Assembly (NCBI GenBank): GCA_949752745.1
Contig: OX457026.1
Span: 45,105,239-45,169,238 of the forward strand
Direction of reading: 5' to 3'
Source: Protula sp. h YS-2021
Lineage: Eukaryota > Annelida > Polychaeta > Sabellida > Serpulidae
DNA length: 64,000 nucleotides
Below the pieces are notes generated by a model, which ran no database searches, was not told the DNA's origin, and saw only the letters and a program-made list of their open reading frames with translations. The first letter of the stretch is position 1, and each line of letters begins with the position of its first letter. A program made the position numbers and the translations under genes. This document shows, one piece after another, positions 12,040 to 24,766 of the stretch.

Positions 12040-12775
12040 ACGTAGAAAATAAATAAATAGCGATTTATCATTTCTTTGAGAGTACGTATGACTCTTTCAG
12101 CAAAGTTGGCTTTCGTCTCATGCTTGGTAGCAGGGTTCGCGATGGTGGGGTTTTTGTCTACTTTTTGGGCATTTTTTATGAAATGACTCACTTTTTCGGA
12201 ACCCACCGAGTTTTTCTGGACCCAACTGAGTCACACTTTCCTTTTTTGACTCACTTTCCTGAGAACCCAGCGCGAACCCTGCTTGGTAGCACATACATGA
12301 ATGCCTTCTGTCTGTAGAAATTGCTTTACCCATCTGTTCTTAAATTCTGTTCCATTATCTGACCTCGATGTTCTAGGTCTTGTTGTTTCTAGAAAAATCT
12401 TTTGGAAGGCTTGAATGACACCAGTGTGACTTTTATTTGGAATAGGTTGTACCCACAAGTGTTTGGAAAAGACATCAATGACAATTAGTAAAAAGTGATT
12501 GCCTTCATTAAGTTGATCACATCTGCCAAGCCCACATCCCACATATCATCAATACCACGGGTAATGATACATTGTCGTTTAAATCTATGTTTCACTAGTT
12601 GAAGTAAACTAAAGGCACCTTGGTATTGCAACTAATTTTTCACTTTGGAATATATGTTACAGGATACTTGTTTTGTTTCATTAGTTTGTATAACTTATTA
12701 GGTCCTGCAAATGCCCCAGGGATTCCAGGTTTAAAGTAAGAATTGGTTAAGTAGTCTTTCCACGTTGTTATATCA
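12040..12775 (-). pseudogene. Polinton integrase pseudogene
   Basis: DDE integrase of the Polinton type, catalysing strand transfer of the element ends. Reading inward from 12775 there is the N-terminal WKDYLTN and GAFAGPNKLY region, then ITRGIDDMWDVGLAD (12580-12525), LLIVIDVFSKHLWVQPIPNK (about 12495-12435), the second catalytic Asp in SDNGTEFKNRW, then FAERVIRTLK carrying the Glu near 12090. These match the integrase at 24767-25870. Frame changes are present near 12500 and 12630, and the gene is split by a hAT MITE at 12131-12281. Clearly non-functional. Confidence 0.9.
12131..12281. mobile_element. hAT-type MITE
   Basis: 151 bp with terminal inverted repeats CAGGGTTCGCG / CGCGAACCCTG and a perfect 8-bp duplication CTTGGTAG at 12123-12130 and 12282-12289. 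The CAGGG terminus and 8-bp duplication are the hAT superfamily signature. The interior has repeated GACTCACTTT phrases. Inserted into the integrase pseudogene, so younger than that Polinton. Confidence 0.95.
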
Positions 12776-12934
12776 ACTTGAAATGAAACCAATCATTCAC
12801 AGAACAAAACTTTTATTCAAATGCAAATACGAATATTCAAATGCAAATACGAATAACATAACTAATGTGTTAACCATTCAGAGAAAAACCAGTTAAAAGA
12901 TTATGCTATGCACTACAATTCATACATATAAACT

Positions 12935-13310
12935 TTAATGTTCTTCAAACATTTTGTAAATGTCTATTTTCACTTTAACTCGTCCATTATTGGACGTGGC
13001 GTGCTCTAATATATCGGTTGACTGCGAAACATTATCTTCATTGGCGTTGATAAATCCTGAATCAATGTCATCGGTAATTCACTGGCAAATTGAGTTCTTC
13101 ACATTCACTCAGAAAAGATTGAATTGAACGATTTCTTTGAATTGTCCTTCCAACAGCTTCCTAGTGTTTATTCATATTCTTCGCGTCCAGTATCCAGTCA
13201 GATTCAAAATAAATGATCTTTTTTGAAAACAACAAGTGAACATGGTTCACTTTGAAAATATCATTAAATGCCTCTATGCGTCTTTGAAAGAGGAGCTGAG
13301 ATGTCGACAT
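12935..13310 (-). pseudogene. Homologue of the first Polinton ORF (21936-22370)
   Basis: Starts at an ATG ending at 13310 (MSTSQLLFQRR) and aligns with the 144-aa ORF at 21936: shared FKVN, FSK, FESDW, EAVG.xIxR, ECEEL and, near the end, NGRVKVK against HGRVEVN. An in-frame stop follows shortly after FESDW and there are later frame changes, so it is broken. The family is unknown; conservation between two Polintons shows it is a genuine element gene. Confidence 0.75.
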
Positions 13311-13313
13311 GTT

Positions 13314-13466
13314 TCACTTTTCTTCTTCCTGCAATATGATAACGGTAGCACTTAAATTTTTCAAAGCGTGTTCATATACAGCCTCTATTAAAATGTCTAT
13401 CACCTCTTCTATTATTTTCTTCCTTTGAAACAAATCATATAAGATTAAATTTGCTAAAAAACACAT
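13314..13466 (-). CDS. 50-aa ORF in Polinton remnant, unknown
   Basis: An intact 50-codon frame beginning MCFLANLILYDLF and ending in EEEK, with a basic patch (QRKK) and a hydrophobic N-terminus. A TATAAAAA on the minus strand at 13500-13507 lies about 35 bp upstream of the ATG, and the next gene (12935-13310) begins 4 bp after its stop. That spacing suggests a real small gene, but I see no counterpart in the large Polinton and know no family. Confidence 0.4.
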   Translation of the reverse strand: MCFLANLILYDLFQRKKIIEEVIDILIEAVYEHALKNLSATVIILQEEEK

Positions 13467-13599
13467 TGTCACTATGTCTTCAACATTTCAATGACTAGGT
13501 TTTTATACATTTTTAAGGGTTTTATACCTTACCATTGAAATAAAACTGTTAATATACTTTCAGTTTCTTCTTCTTTACATAAAATTCTTATAGAAATCA

Positions 13600-14043
13600 T
13601 CAAATGATCGTACTACAATGTCCTACCCCGATCGTGATGAAGTTGTAGCTTTCAGTAAGTTTTTCATACTGCTGAAACTGTATACAACGTTCACCATCAG
13701 GTTCAATATCTTTTATACTAAGATATTTTGACACTTGTAGATGAAACCCTGGTATTGATAAAGATTTAAAATGATCCTTCACCACAGCTTGATCTTTAGG
13801 AGATAGAATAATGTCAATTCTCTTTCTCGTGAATTGGTTATTTACTTCAAAACAAAGTCTTAATTGCTTGCCGAACACGATAAATGCAGTTTCAACGTTC
13901 TTAACATGTAAATTGCAACATGCAGTGCACTCTTCACTAAAGAAGAAATCCTGCGGAGCACTTTGGTAAAAAAATGATTGCAATCGGTTAGTATTTTTGA
14001 AGGTATGGACTGTTAAAGTTAGTATGTCTGCCTGATATACCAT
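13600..14043 (-). CDS. PC4-family paralogue (Polinton remnant)
   Basis: 147-codon frame; the true start may lie inside. The C-terminal half (ILSPKDQAVVKDHF, SIPGFHLQVSKYLSI, CIQFQQYEKL, YNFITI) aligns with the protein at 36879-37220 (LSLDEQSVLKDHL, RIPGFLLHLSNDIEV, FVQFCQHDEL, YDIITL). The N-terminal part (residues about 30-75) adds a Cys pair-containing segment. The last residues diverge where the conserved Glu/Asp-Trp is expected, so the 3' end may be damaged. Family role inferred as ssDNA or nucleic-acid binding, by relation to the PC4-like proteins of the large element. Confidence 0.65.
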   Translation of the reverse strand: MVYQADILTLTVHTFKNTNRLQSFFYQSAPQDFFFSEECTACCNLHVKNVETAFIVFGKQLRLCFEVNNQFTRKRIDIILSPKDQAVVKDHFKSLSIPGFHLQVSKYLSIKDIEPDGERCIQFQQYEKLTESYNFITIGVGHCSTII

Positions 14044-14049
14044 AGAGCC

Positions 14050-14400
14050 GCAGGGGGATGGGGGCGGGGGTCCAAAAATGAAAAATGTTCAGAATTGTTC
14101 TAAACGTAAAACTATACCAAAATATTTCAATTTCCCGCCTTGGTGGGGGAGGATCCAAGGGTAAAAAATGAAAAATGTTCAGACTTGTCTGAAACGTAAA
14201 ACTATGCAAAAAACAACAATTTCCCGCCTTAGTTGGGGGGGGGGGGTGTTCAAGGGTTAAAAATAAAACTTGTTCAGAATGGTCTGAAACGTAAAACTGT
14301 GCCAAAATCTCAATTTTCCGGGGTCTGAAAATGAAATGATGTTCAGAATTTTCTGACATGTAAAACTATACCATAATCACAATTTATTGCCCGTGGGGGG
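14050..14400 (-). repeat. Array of ~85-bp units, minus orientation
   Basis: Four units reverse-complementary to those at 11345-11860 (AAACGTAAAACTATGC, TTTCCCGCCTT). Ends in a G-run at 14395-14411. Confidence 0.85.
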
Positions 14401-14469
14401 GGGGGGGGGGGCTCAGCGCCTAGAAACGTTGCCTTATATCTACTCCCATCTCTAATCATTTTATATAGA

Positions 14470-15000
14470 AATTGTTTTGCGGTTAACTCTACAAGAGGTG
14501 ATGTGACCTTTTTGACCCCCAAGGTCCAGATTCAGGATTCGGGACTAGCCCTCCTGAATATGTTCATGTATTCAAACTAGGATTTGGGCGCTTTTCTAGC
14601 TACTTTTCGTGTTAAATAGGCGTTTTGAAAAATATTTTGACGCCACTTTTTAATGAACCTTTGAGATCAAGGTCAAGTATATTTGCGGTTTCACCCTAGA
14701 CCTTGTGATTGTCTATAAGTGTACCAAATGTGTACCAGTTTTCTGGAAACCATTTTGTAGAAAAATAACTTGGACGTCAATTTGATCTTGACCTTGATGA
14801 TGGTTGAGGTAAATAATTACGGATTCACCGAGGCCTTGTTATGCTCTACACGTGTGCGAAATTTCGTCTTCCTCCGTCAAATAGTGTAGGGGGAGTTTTC
14901 TGGAACTCATCAAACGGACAAAAAGAGAAAAAGGGCAGAATATCTACAAACTTATTCCAAGCTGCAAATGAAGTTTACAAGTTGGAATAATTTCCTTGTC
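14470..15000 (-). repeat. Inverted partial copy of the 139-bp repeat family
   Basis: Reverse complement of the 2546-2900 region: AAGGTCAAGTATATTTGCGG, CTGGAAACCATTTTGTAG, and a degenerate palindromic end (TGCAAATGAAGTTTACAAGTTGGAAT) at about 14962-14990. Confidence 0.7.
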
Positions 15001-15639
15001 GATGCCCGCCAATGTCAATGACGGTTCATTTTTTGTGACCCAGTACATTCGTGGATTATAATGTACTGTTTGTTTTTTATTGTTAAAATACCCAAATGTA
15101 ACTTAATATCTACCATTTACATGACACAAACAATTATTAACGTGACTAATGTTTTGGTATTAGGGCACCCGTGAGATTTTCATCGTTTTTTTCTTTACAG
15201 TCGCCCGTGATTTTGCCCGTCATTTTGTTATCACAACTCATCAGAAACTGCTGGTCCGATTGACACCAAACTTAGGAATTACATAGAACCTGATCTAAAC
15301 GAGTTCTATCAATATTTTTTTCATTATTATGTTTGTTTTCAAGGTCAAATCAATACGCAAAGACAGGGTATTTTCGCTGCCTTTACTGCCGGCATAGTGA
15401 ACACTCAGCACAAAGCGAAAGCTTACAGTGCGCTGTTGCAGTTACATAACACTTAAGGCCTCTTGTTTAAAACCCTGTAGAGTCTTTGGGGCATTTCTAA
15501 AAACTATCAATATATTTTTTTCATTATTAAGGTTGTTTTCGAGTTTTGTTTTACGAATAAACGTAAATATTTCCACCAAACTGAGATACGATAACGTTGG
15601 TTCATAAGAATGCTCATGTAACAAGGTAATGTGAATGAT
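15001..15639. other. No gene recognised
   Basis: AT-rich; TATCAATATTTTTTTCATTATTA occurs twice, near 15307 and 15505, hinting at an internal duplication of about 200 bp. No domain-bearing ORF. Confidence 0.45.
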
Positions 15640-16380
15640 ATTGCAAATAATATGTAAATGTATCGTCCGGGAGTATTCACTGATAAAGCGTTTCCCTGTA
15701 GCTTAATATGTTCATGGTCTTTATTTTCAAATACAGGGTCAACTGCGATAACAAGATATATAACATACATGTAAGTACACTTCGGGTACCGACCCACACT
15801 GCAAAATCGGTAAAAGTTTTACGGTTGCGTTCAGACCCGTACCAAATTTGGAGGGGGGTGGGGGGGGGGGGATGAAACAGATTATTGAGGATGAAACAGA
15901 GGAATGAAACAGATTATTGACTATGGAATGAAACAGATTATTGACTATGTAGCGACTGCCTTCCAGACCCAGATAAAAAAACTACGGTAAATCCTTTTTG
16001 TAGCGACCACCTCTAAGCCCCGGATAAAAACGTACAGTTAACTTTTGCGTAGTTCCCACCTCCTCGACCGGATAAGAGACTAGAACTGAACTGTTTAAGC
16101 GATCAAGCTCCAGAATGTATCGTCCGGGAGTATTCGCTGATTAAGCGTTTCCCTGTAGCTTAATATGTTCATGGTCTTTATTTTGAAATACAGGGTCAAC
16201 TGCGATAACAAGATATATAACATACGTGAAAGTACACTTCGGGTACCGACCCACACTGTAAAATGGGTAAAAGTCTTACGGTTGCGTTCAGAACAGTAAA
16301 ACCTGCCTGGCGTCAGGAGAAAAAACTTACAGTAAAACTTCTGTTACATGGTTCCCGGAGTCCTGGAAATTGAAAATGTA
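15640..16380. repeat. 462-bp direct duplication
   Basis: The segment starting ATGTATCGTCCGGGAGTATTC at 15656 and ending near 15830 is repeated at 16117-16291 with few differences. The intervening sequence is built of degenerate units with CCCGGATAAAAA and TTTACGGT, the reverse complement of units at 49.44-49.72 kb and 61.63-62.04 kb. Confidence 0.85.
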
Positions 16381-16841
16381 ATTATATAAAAGTATGACAG
16401 ACACCGAGTGACAATGCGTTTCCTTATAAAGAAATGATAAATAAATATTACGTTATCTAACTGCGTACAAAAGGTCGCTTGCCACTTTCATCAGAAAGTC
16501 ATAGATATATAAACCAACATATGAGTCCTGGAAATTTTGGCTCATGAAGTCCTGAAAATTTACCCAAATTACCCGGATTAGAAAAGACATACACAAAAAT
16601 TGTTTGTAGTTCTCATTTCCTCGACCGGAAAAGATACTGCAGGAAAATCTGCATCTAGCGACCACGAAGACTAAAACATGTCTGTCGTGACCCGGATAAA
16701 AGAGTTTCCGTAAAACGTCAACAGGGAATGCTTTCCAAACCCGGATATAAAAGACATAGAGTATATAATAGTCAGGCTTAAAGTGACCACATTCCACATT
16801 GCTAAACACGTACATAGACGTGGATACACATTTTCAAATCT
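16381..16841. other. Degenerate CCGGATAAAA units, no gene
   Basis: Continues the family with phrases such as GACCCGGATAAAAGAG, but too diverged to count units. The 120-codon minus ORF here shows no domain. Confidence 0.5.
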
Positions 16842-21240
<4,399 letters not shown>

Positions 21241-21254
21241 CGCACTTTGAGTCG

Positions 21255-21335
21255 TCATACTGTCTGGAAGTGACGTCATCATGTCTGGAAGTGACGTCAT
21301 CATGTCTGGACCGGAAGTGACGTCATAGGCGTAGT
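21255..21335. repeat. Three CRE-like TGACGTCA repeats
   Basis: TGACGTCAT recurs at about 21272, 21293 and 21319 within GTCTGGAAGTGACGTCATCAT units. TGACGTCA is the palindromic CREB/ATF site. The same word is frequent just outside the right Polinton end (46.36-47.16 kb). Confidence 0.8.
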
Positions 21336-21401
21336 CATGGCAACGTGTTGTTGTGATGGCAACGAAGTGCTTGGAAGCCCAGCCTAGCCCTAGAAAGTGA
21401 G

Positions 21402-21545
21402 GACATACTATGTACCGACCCCCCCCCCTCCCCCTAGGACATACTATGTACCGACCCCCCCCCCTAGGACATACTATGTACGGACCCCCCCCAGGACATA
21501 CTATGTACCGAGCCCCCCCCCCCCCCCCCTCCCTAGGACATACTG
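21402..21545 (+). repeat. 37-bp array at the Polinton left end
   Basis: Five copies of AGGACATACTATGTACCGA followed by C-runs of variable length. The last copy runs into the subterminal GGTGGCTGTATGCATAAT. The C-rich CCCTCCC next to AGGACATACT is also present, inverted, at the right end. Confidence 0.9.
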
Positions 21546-21839
21546 GTGGCTGTATGCATAATTTGACATGTTACCATTTTAACTTAAAATTGTGGTAACT
21601 TTCGTTATAGTTGACCGATTTACATAAAAATTTCACCATTTGATTCAGTTATTTCCTGTGTTATTTCGCGTATGAATACCATTTCACCGCTAGATGTCTC
21701 TACCGTGCAGCAGTGTAGCAGTACAAGTCCACAACTGTAAGTGAGACATTCATATCAAGCAGTGATACATTCTGCTGAGTCAGCAATTTTAACAATTTTT
21801 GAACAAGTTACACACCATATTTTGATTACATGGAATTAG

Positions 21840-21909
21840 TATAAAAGCATGAGTGAAACATGTCAACTAGTCAACTAGTAATACATTCTGTCAACAAGTG
21901 GTATAAATA
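21840..21909 (+). promoter_or_regulatory. TATA boxes upstream of first Polinton ORF
   Basis: TATAAAAG at 21840-21847 and TATAAATA at 21902-21909 precede the ATG at 21936. The first, about 95 bp upstream, is better placed for a normal 5' leader. GTCAACTAGTCAACTAGT lies between them. Confidence 0.55.
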
Positions 21910-21935
21910 CATGTGTAACGAGAGAATACTTCACA

Positions 21936-22370
21936 ATGTCGGCATTACTTCTTGACAGATGTATGACTATGGATGACGTCTTCAAAGTGAACTATATTGA
22001 CTATGTGTTTTCAAAGACTCCTGCTTTTGAATCGGATTGGATGTTACAAGTAAAGAATTTGCATCTGCATTGGGAAGCTGTTGGAAAGGCTATTCCAAGA
22101 GATCGTTTCATCCACACGATTCTACGTGAATGTGAAGAACTGCATTTACTATCAACTTACGACATTGATTCAGCATTTATCAGCACGAATACAATTTGGG
22201 CAACTGACCTCATGTTAGTTGTAGCTACTAGAATTATTCTACATTATGATGATGATGTTCCAAATAATGTATCAGACCTTGTTCCGTTCAACCATGGACG
22301 AGTTGAAGTGAATTCAAAAGTTTGCAAGTTCTTTGAAAAGGGAGCTGACTCAGCAGATAGTTGGGTATAA
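21936..22370 (+). CDS. Polinton left-arm ORF, unknown function
   Basis: 144 aa beginning MSALLLDRCMTMDD. No family recognised. It is mildly acidic with aromatic-rich helices and no membrane segment or zinc motif. A related gene sits in the Polinton remnant at 12935-13310, and the neighbour at 23181 shares a weaker pattern (YID, an EC pair, D-D/F-DSA), so the two may be paralogues. A TATA box lies upstream, and its own TAA is part of the next TATA box (22366-22374). Position and promoter suggest an early regulatory or host-interaction protein; this is inference. Confidence 0.7.
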   Translation: MSALLLDRCMTMDDVFKVNYIDYVFSKTPAFESDWMLQVKNLHLHWEAVGKAIPRDRFIHTILRECEELHLLSTYDIDSAFISTNTIWATDLMLVVATRIILHYDDDVPNNVSDLVPFNHGRVEVNSKVCKFFEKGADSADSWV

Positions 22371-22512
22371 AAAGGAGTGAACTCAGCAGAGTGAAGTCAT
22401 TTCTCACCAGACAGTTGGAGGGAGTGGACTGACTCAGCAGATTGTAGGGTATAAAAGGGAGTGAAGTCGTCATTTCTCAGCAGACAGTTGGAGGGAGTGG
22501 ACGTGAAGTCAT
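22345..22512 (+). promoter_or_regulatory. Duplicated 84-bp promoter unit
   Basis: Two copies start CTGACTCAGCAGAT at 22345 and 22429. Each has a TATA box: GGGTATAAAAAGG (TATA at 22366) and GGGTATAAAAGGG (TATA at 22450). The ATG at 22530 is 80 bp after the second, which decides that start over the upstream in-frame ATG at 22461. CTGACTCAGCA also fits a Maf/AP-1-like site (TGACTCA core). Confidence 0.75.
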
Positions 22513-22529
22513 CAGTACATTGTGCAGCC

Positions 22530-23156
22530 ATGGAGAACAAGACAAACAGCTTTAAAATTAGTGCCAACTTAACCATTACTGTGGAGCATGGAGAATATGG
22601 GCCATTTCTACGCATCACACGTGGAGAGAGATGGTGTGCTTATTCACCATCCTTGCGGAAGATTGTATGCCAGAGCTTGAAAAATTTACGCGACATTGGC
22701 TTCAAACTATACTTAACGCAAACGAAGTGGCTTGAAGTCATTTCATACTTGGATATGCGTTATGTCAGTTTTGTGCGCACGTCACGGTTTGAAGGGAAAG
22801 AATACACGCATTACATCAACATGAATGATGGTGAATGGGAGACACTACTTCAGGAGATGGACAATATCAACTCAGCCCTATCACCATGTGAGGAATGTCA
22901 TAACAACAAATCTATCATCAAGCTGCAAAAGGATGGTCGGATGAAGGTGTCAAAACTATCCAAGAAAAGGCTGGCTGAAGTTCAGTTGGAGAATATGAAC
23001 GTACAAAATCAACTTGGACTTACCTGCGACTATTGTGGTGCTTGTGGATATGTGGAGGATTATCATTGCCACTGCCACAAGTACAATTGCAAGTTGTGTG
23101 AACCAAACAACTTCTGCGGCAAGTGTGGAGTACTTAAAGTCAGTGAAGTAAAGTAA
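22530..23156 (+). CDS. PC4-family paralogue with Cys-rich zinc tail
   Basis: 208 aa from the ATG at 22530. Residues about 5-115 resemble the right-arm protein at 36599: ITRGERWCAYS, IGFKLYL, MRYVSFVR and YINMNDGEWETLL align with MRGTKFIELT, EGYELKL, VRYVSFHS and YINLDSDEWYSLM. The pattern ryVSf...yInl...eW..L recalls the PC4 ssDNA-binding fold. The C-terminal ~80 residues are Cys/His-rich (CEECH; CDYCGACG; CHCHKYNCKLC; CGKCG) and should bind several zinc ions. Likely a nucleic-acid-binding regulator with its own TATA promoter. Homology to PC4 is inferred from pattern only. Confidence 0.7.
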   Translation: MENKTNSFKISANLTITVEHGEYGPFLRITRGERWCAYSPSLRKIVCQSLKNLRDIGFKLYLTQTKWLEVISYLDMRYVSFVRTSRFEGKEYTHYINMNDGEWETLLQEMDNINSALSPCEECHNNKSIIKLQKDGRMKVSKLSKKRLAEVQLENMNVQNQLGLTCDYCGACGYVEDYHCHCHKYNCKLCEPNNFCGKCGVLKVSEVK

Positions 23157-23180
23157 AAGCCCACAAGACACTGAAACAAG

Positions 23181-23697
23181 ATGGACGCATGTTTTAAAAA
23201 TGCTTATATTGACTTGATGATTGCTCAACTTGCTAGCTGTGGCACTCCAGACTATCAACTTTATCATTTGGACGCTTTTTGGGATGTTGTACATCATAGT
23301 CTTGATGTGATTGAACTGCATTCAAGATTTCTTGGAGAATGTCATAAAATTGGAATAGAAGAAGATCCTGACTTTGACTTTGATTCTGCGCTTTATTCTG
23401 CTCGTACTGATGTGGAAGTATATTTCACCGTAGTTGATCATTTGAGAGATTGTTGTGAACTACAAGAAGAAGAAGAGGAAACCGAGCAGCTTTATCAGGT
23501 AACTTTAACTTTAACAACAACCTTTTAACATCTTTGTAACAACATAGTGAATTGATAACATAACAATGTTTTTCTTACTAGCAAATTTAGTTTTATGTGA
23601 GTGGTTTCAATGTAAACAAAGAAAGAACATGATAAAAGAGGCAGCAAATATATTAGAAGATATTTTATTACAGGAAGAAACCGACATGTCAGAATAA
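23181..23697 (+). CDS. Acidic Polinton ORF, possible two-exon gene
   Basis: The first exon encodes MDACFKNAYIDLMIAQLA... ending in a Glu-rich EEEEETEQLYQ. CAG|GTAACT at 23496-23504 is a good splice donor and TTTTATTACAG|GAA at 23663-23676 a good acceptor. Joining at phase 0 gives a seven-residue second exon ending at TAA 23695-23697. Unspliced, the frame runs to 23528 through TTTAACTTTAAC repeats. No known domain; weak similarity to the ORF at 21936. No separate TATA seen. Confidence 0.55.
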
Positions 23698-23717
23698 AGA
23701 AAAGAAACAAAGTCAAC

Positions 23718-24137
23718 ATGGAGAATCTTGTGCTATTCAGCGGTCACAAGGACATTCTTTCAAATATGTTTCCAACACGACTTGAAAAGTATGGACATGG
23801 ACAAGTGAAGCGTTGTATCAATATGAGAAAGCAGTTTTTCATCACCGTCAAGATATTGCTTCAGCCATTGTTTCATGTAGAAATGGATATGAAGCGAAAC
23901 GTATTGCTAAAGGGATAAAACCATGTCCTTACCAGTAAAGAGAAGTAAAATGCAAGATGTTTTACAAGTCAAATGGAATCAGTGTGTATTGTTGTAAAGT
24001 TAAAAGAATGTAAAGACAAAACTTTAGTTAAAGCAACGTATGATCATTGGTGTGGAACTGGTGTGAAACAAGTATCATCTGGATATCCTGGTCAGAATAT
24101 TATGGGAAAGTTGTTAGAACTGTTGTGTGAGACTTGA
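23718..24137 (+). pseudogene. NADAR (YbiA-like) domain gene, frameshifted
   Basis: NADAR proteins are N-glycosidases acting on ADP-ribosylated guanine or related riboside products. Here LFSGHKDILSNMFP (frame 1, from 23718) matches the N-terminal motif. After a frame change near 23803, SEALYQYEKAVFHH is the E-x-x-Y-Q-x-x-K-A signature, followed by GYEAKRIAKGI. After another break near 23936, TLVKATYDHWCGTG and YPGQNIMGKLLELL form the C-terminal motif, ending at TGA 24135. All family blocks are present in order, so it was a full domain and decayed recently. It lies in the left arm with the early-type genes. A copy of its 3' part sits inside the LINE (27835-28251). Confidence 0.85.
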
Positions 24138-24218
24138 TGTGCAGACGTGTTTTTAACATGTAAAACATGGAGAAGTGTGTTAAGTGAAGTGAACAACAAC
24201 TGGAAAAAACTTGCTGAA

Positions 24219-24329
24219 CTTGACAGACTTGTGCTGCATTGCCGGAGCAGCATAACTTGACAGACTTGTGCTGCATTACCGGAGCAGCATAACTTGACAG
24301 ACTTGTGCTGCATTGCTGGAGCAACATCT
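24219..24329 (+). repeat. Three 37-bp direct repeats
   Basis: CTTGACAGACTTGTGCTGCATTGCCGGAGCAGCATAA-type units begin at 24219, 24256 and 24293, immediately upstream of the next ORF. Confidence 0.9.
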
Positions 24330-24343
24330 CACAAGACTGCATA

Positions 24344-24676
24344 ATGGCGGACATGACACTGAGACAATATATTGTGCAAAAAGTTTACTGTGAAGAAATG
24401 TTATCAGCTGTAAAAAAGTTTGCGTATTTAGTCTGTCCTGCTTGTCAACATGAAGAGTGTCAAGAACATACTTGTCATGCTGCATGTGTTTATACATATT
24501 GGAATGAAGCTAAATATTACATTCATTTAGATAAAGTGTTAGAGAATGCAAATCAACGTTGTGAGAAATATGGTGTAGATGCTATTACATTGGATGAACT
24601 CAGTTATTGGTTAGTGTTCATTGAAGACCAGTGGTCTCCAGTTATTCATACCATTGTATCTATACTTGATTTGTAA
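24344..24676 (+). CDS. Polinton ORF with Cys/His cluster, unknown
   Basis: 110 aa if started at ATG 24344 (MADMTLRQYIVQ); an in-frame ATG at 24305 lies inside the 37-bp repeats and is less likely. Residues about 32-50 (CPACQHEECQEHTCHAAC) form a dense Cys/His cluster able to bind zinc. The rest is helical and aromatic with no membrane segment. No family recognised. It ends 46 bp before the TATA box of the integrase cassette. Confidence 0.6.
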   Translation: MADMTLRQYIVQKVYCEEMLSAVKKFAYLVCPACQHEECQEHTCHAACVYTYWNEAKYYIHLDKVLENANQRCEKYGVDAITLDELSYWLVFIEDQWSPVIHTIVSILDL

Positions 24677-24721
24677 ATATATGTTAGTTAAGTGATGTTA
24701 GTTAAGTGATGTTGGTTGAGT

Positions 24722-24729
24722 TATAAAAT
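24722..24729 (+). promoter_or_regulatory. TATA box of integrase/virion cassette
   Basis: TTATAAAATAAAACG; TATAAAAT at 24722-24729. The ATG at 24767 is 38 bp after it, so initiation at the upstream in-frame ATG (24716) is unlikely. AATAAA overlaps the box and could also serve as poly(A) signal for the upstream gene. Confidence 0.6.
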
Positions 24730-24766
24730 AAAACGTTTTCTGTTCAGACGTGTTTTTTCATTCATC

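Larger units (their letters stand above)
11990..14043 (-). mobile_element. Decayed Polinton/Maverick fragment
   Basis: The minus strand holds, in order, a PC4-family paralogue (14043-13600), a 50-codon ORF (13466-13314), a homologue of the first gene of the big Polinton (13310-12935), and a broken Polinton integrase (12775-12040). Similarity to the 21.4-46.4 kb element is clear at protein level but diverged, so this is a different, older lineage. Neither terminus is recognisable. Confidence 0.85.

Noticed and set aside
22461..22529. Upstream start of the PC4-zinc gene at 22461
   Set aside because: It lies only a few bases after the TATA box at 22450, upstream of the expected transcription start.
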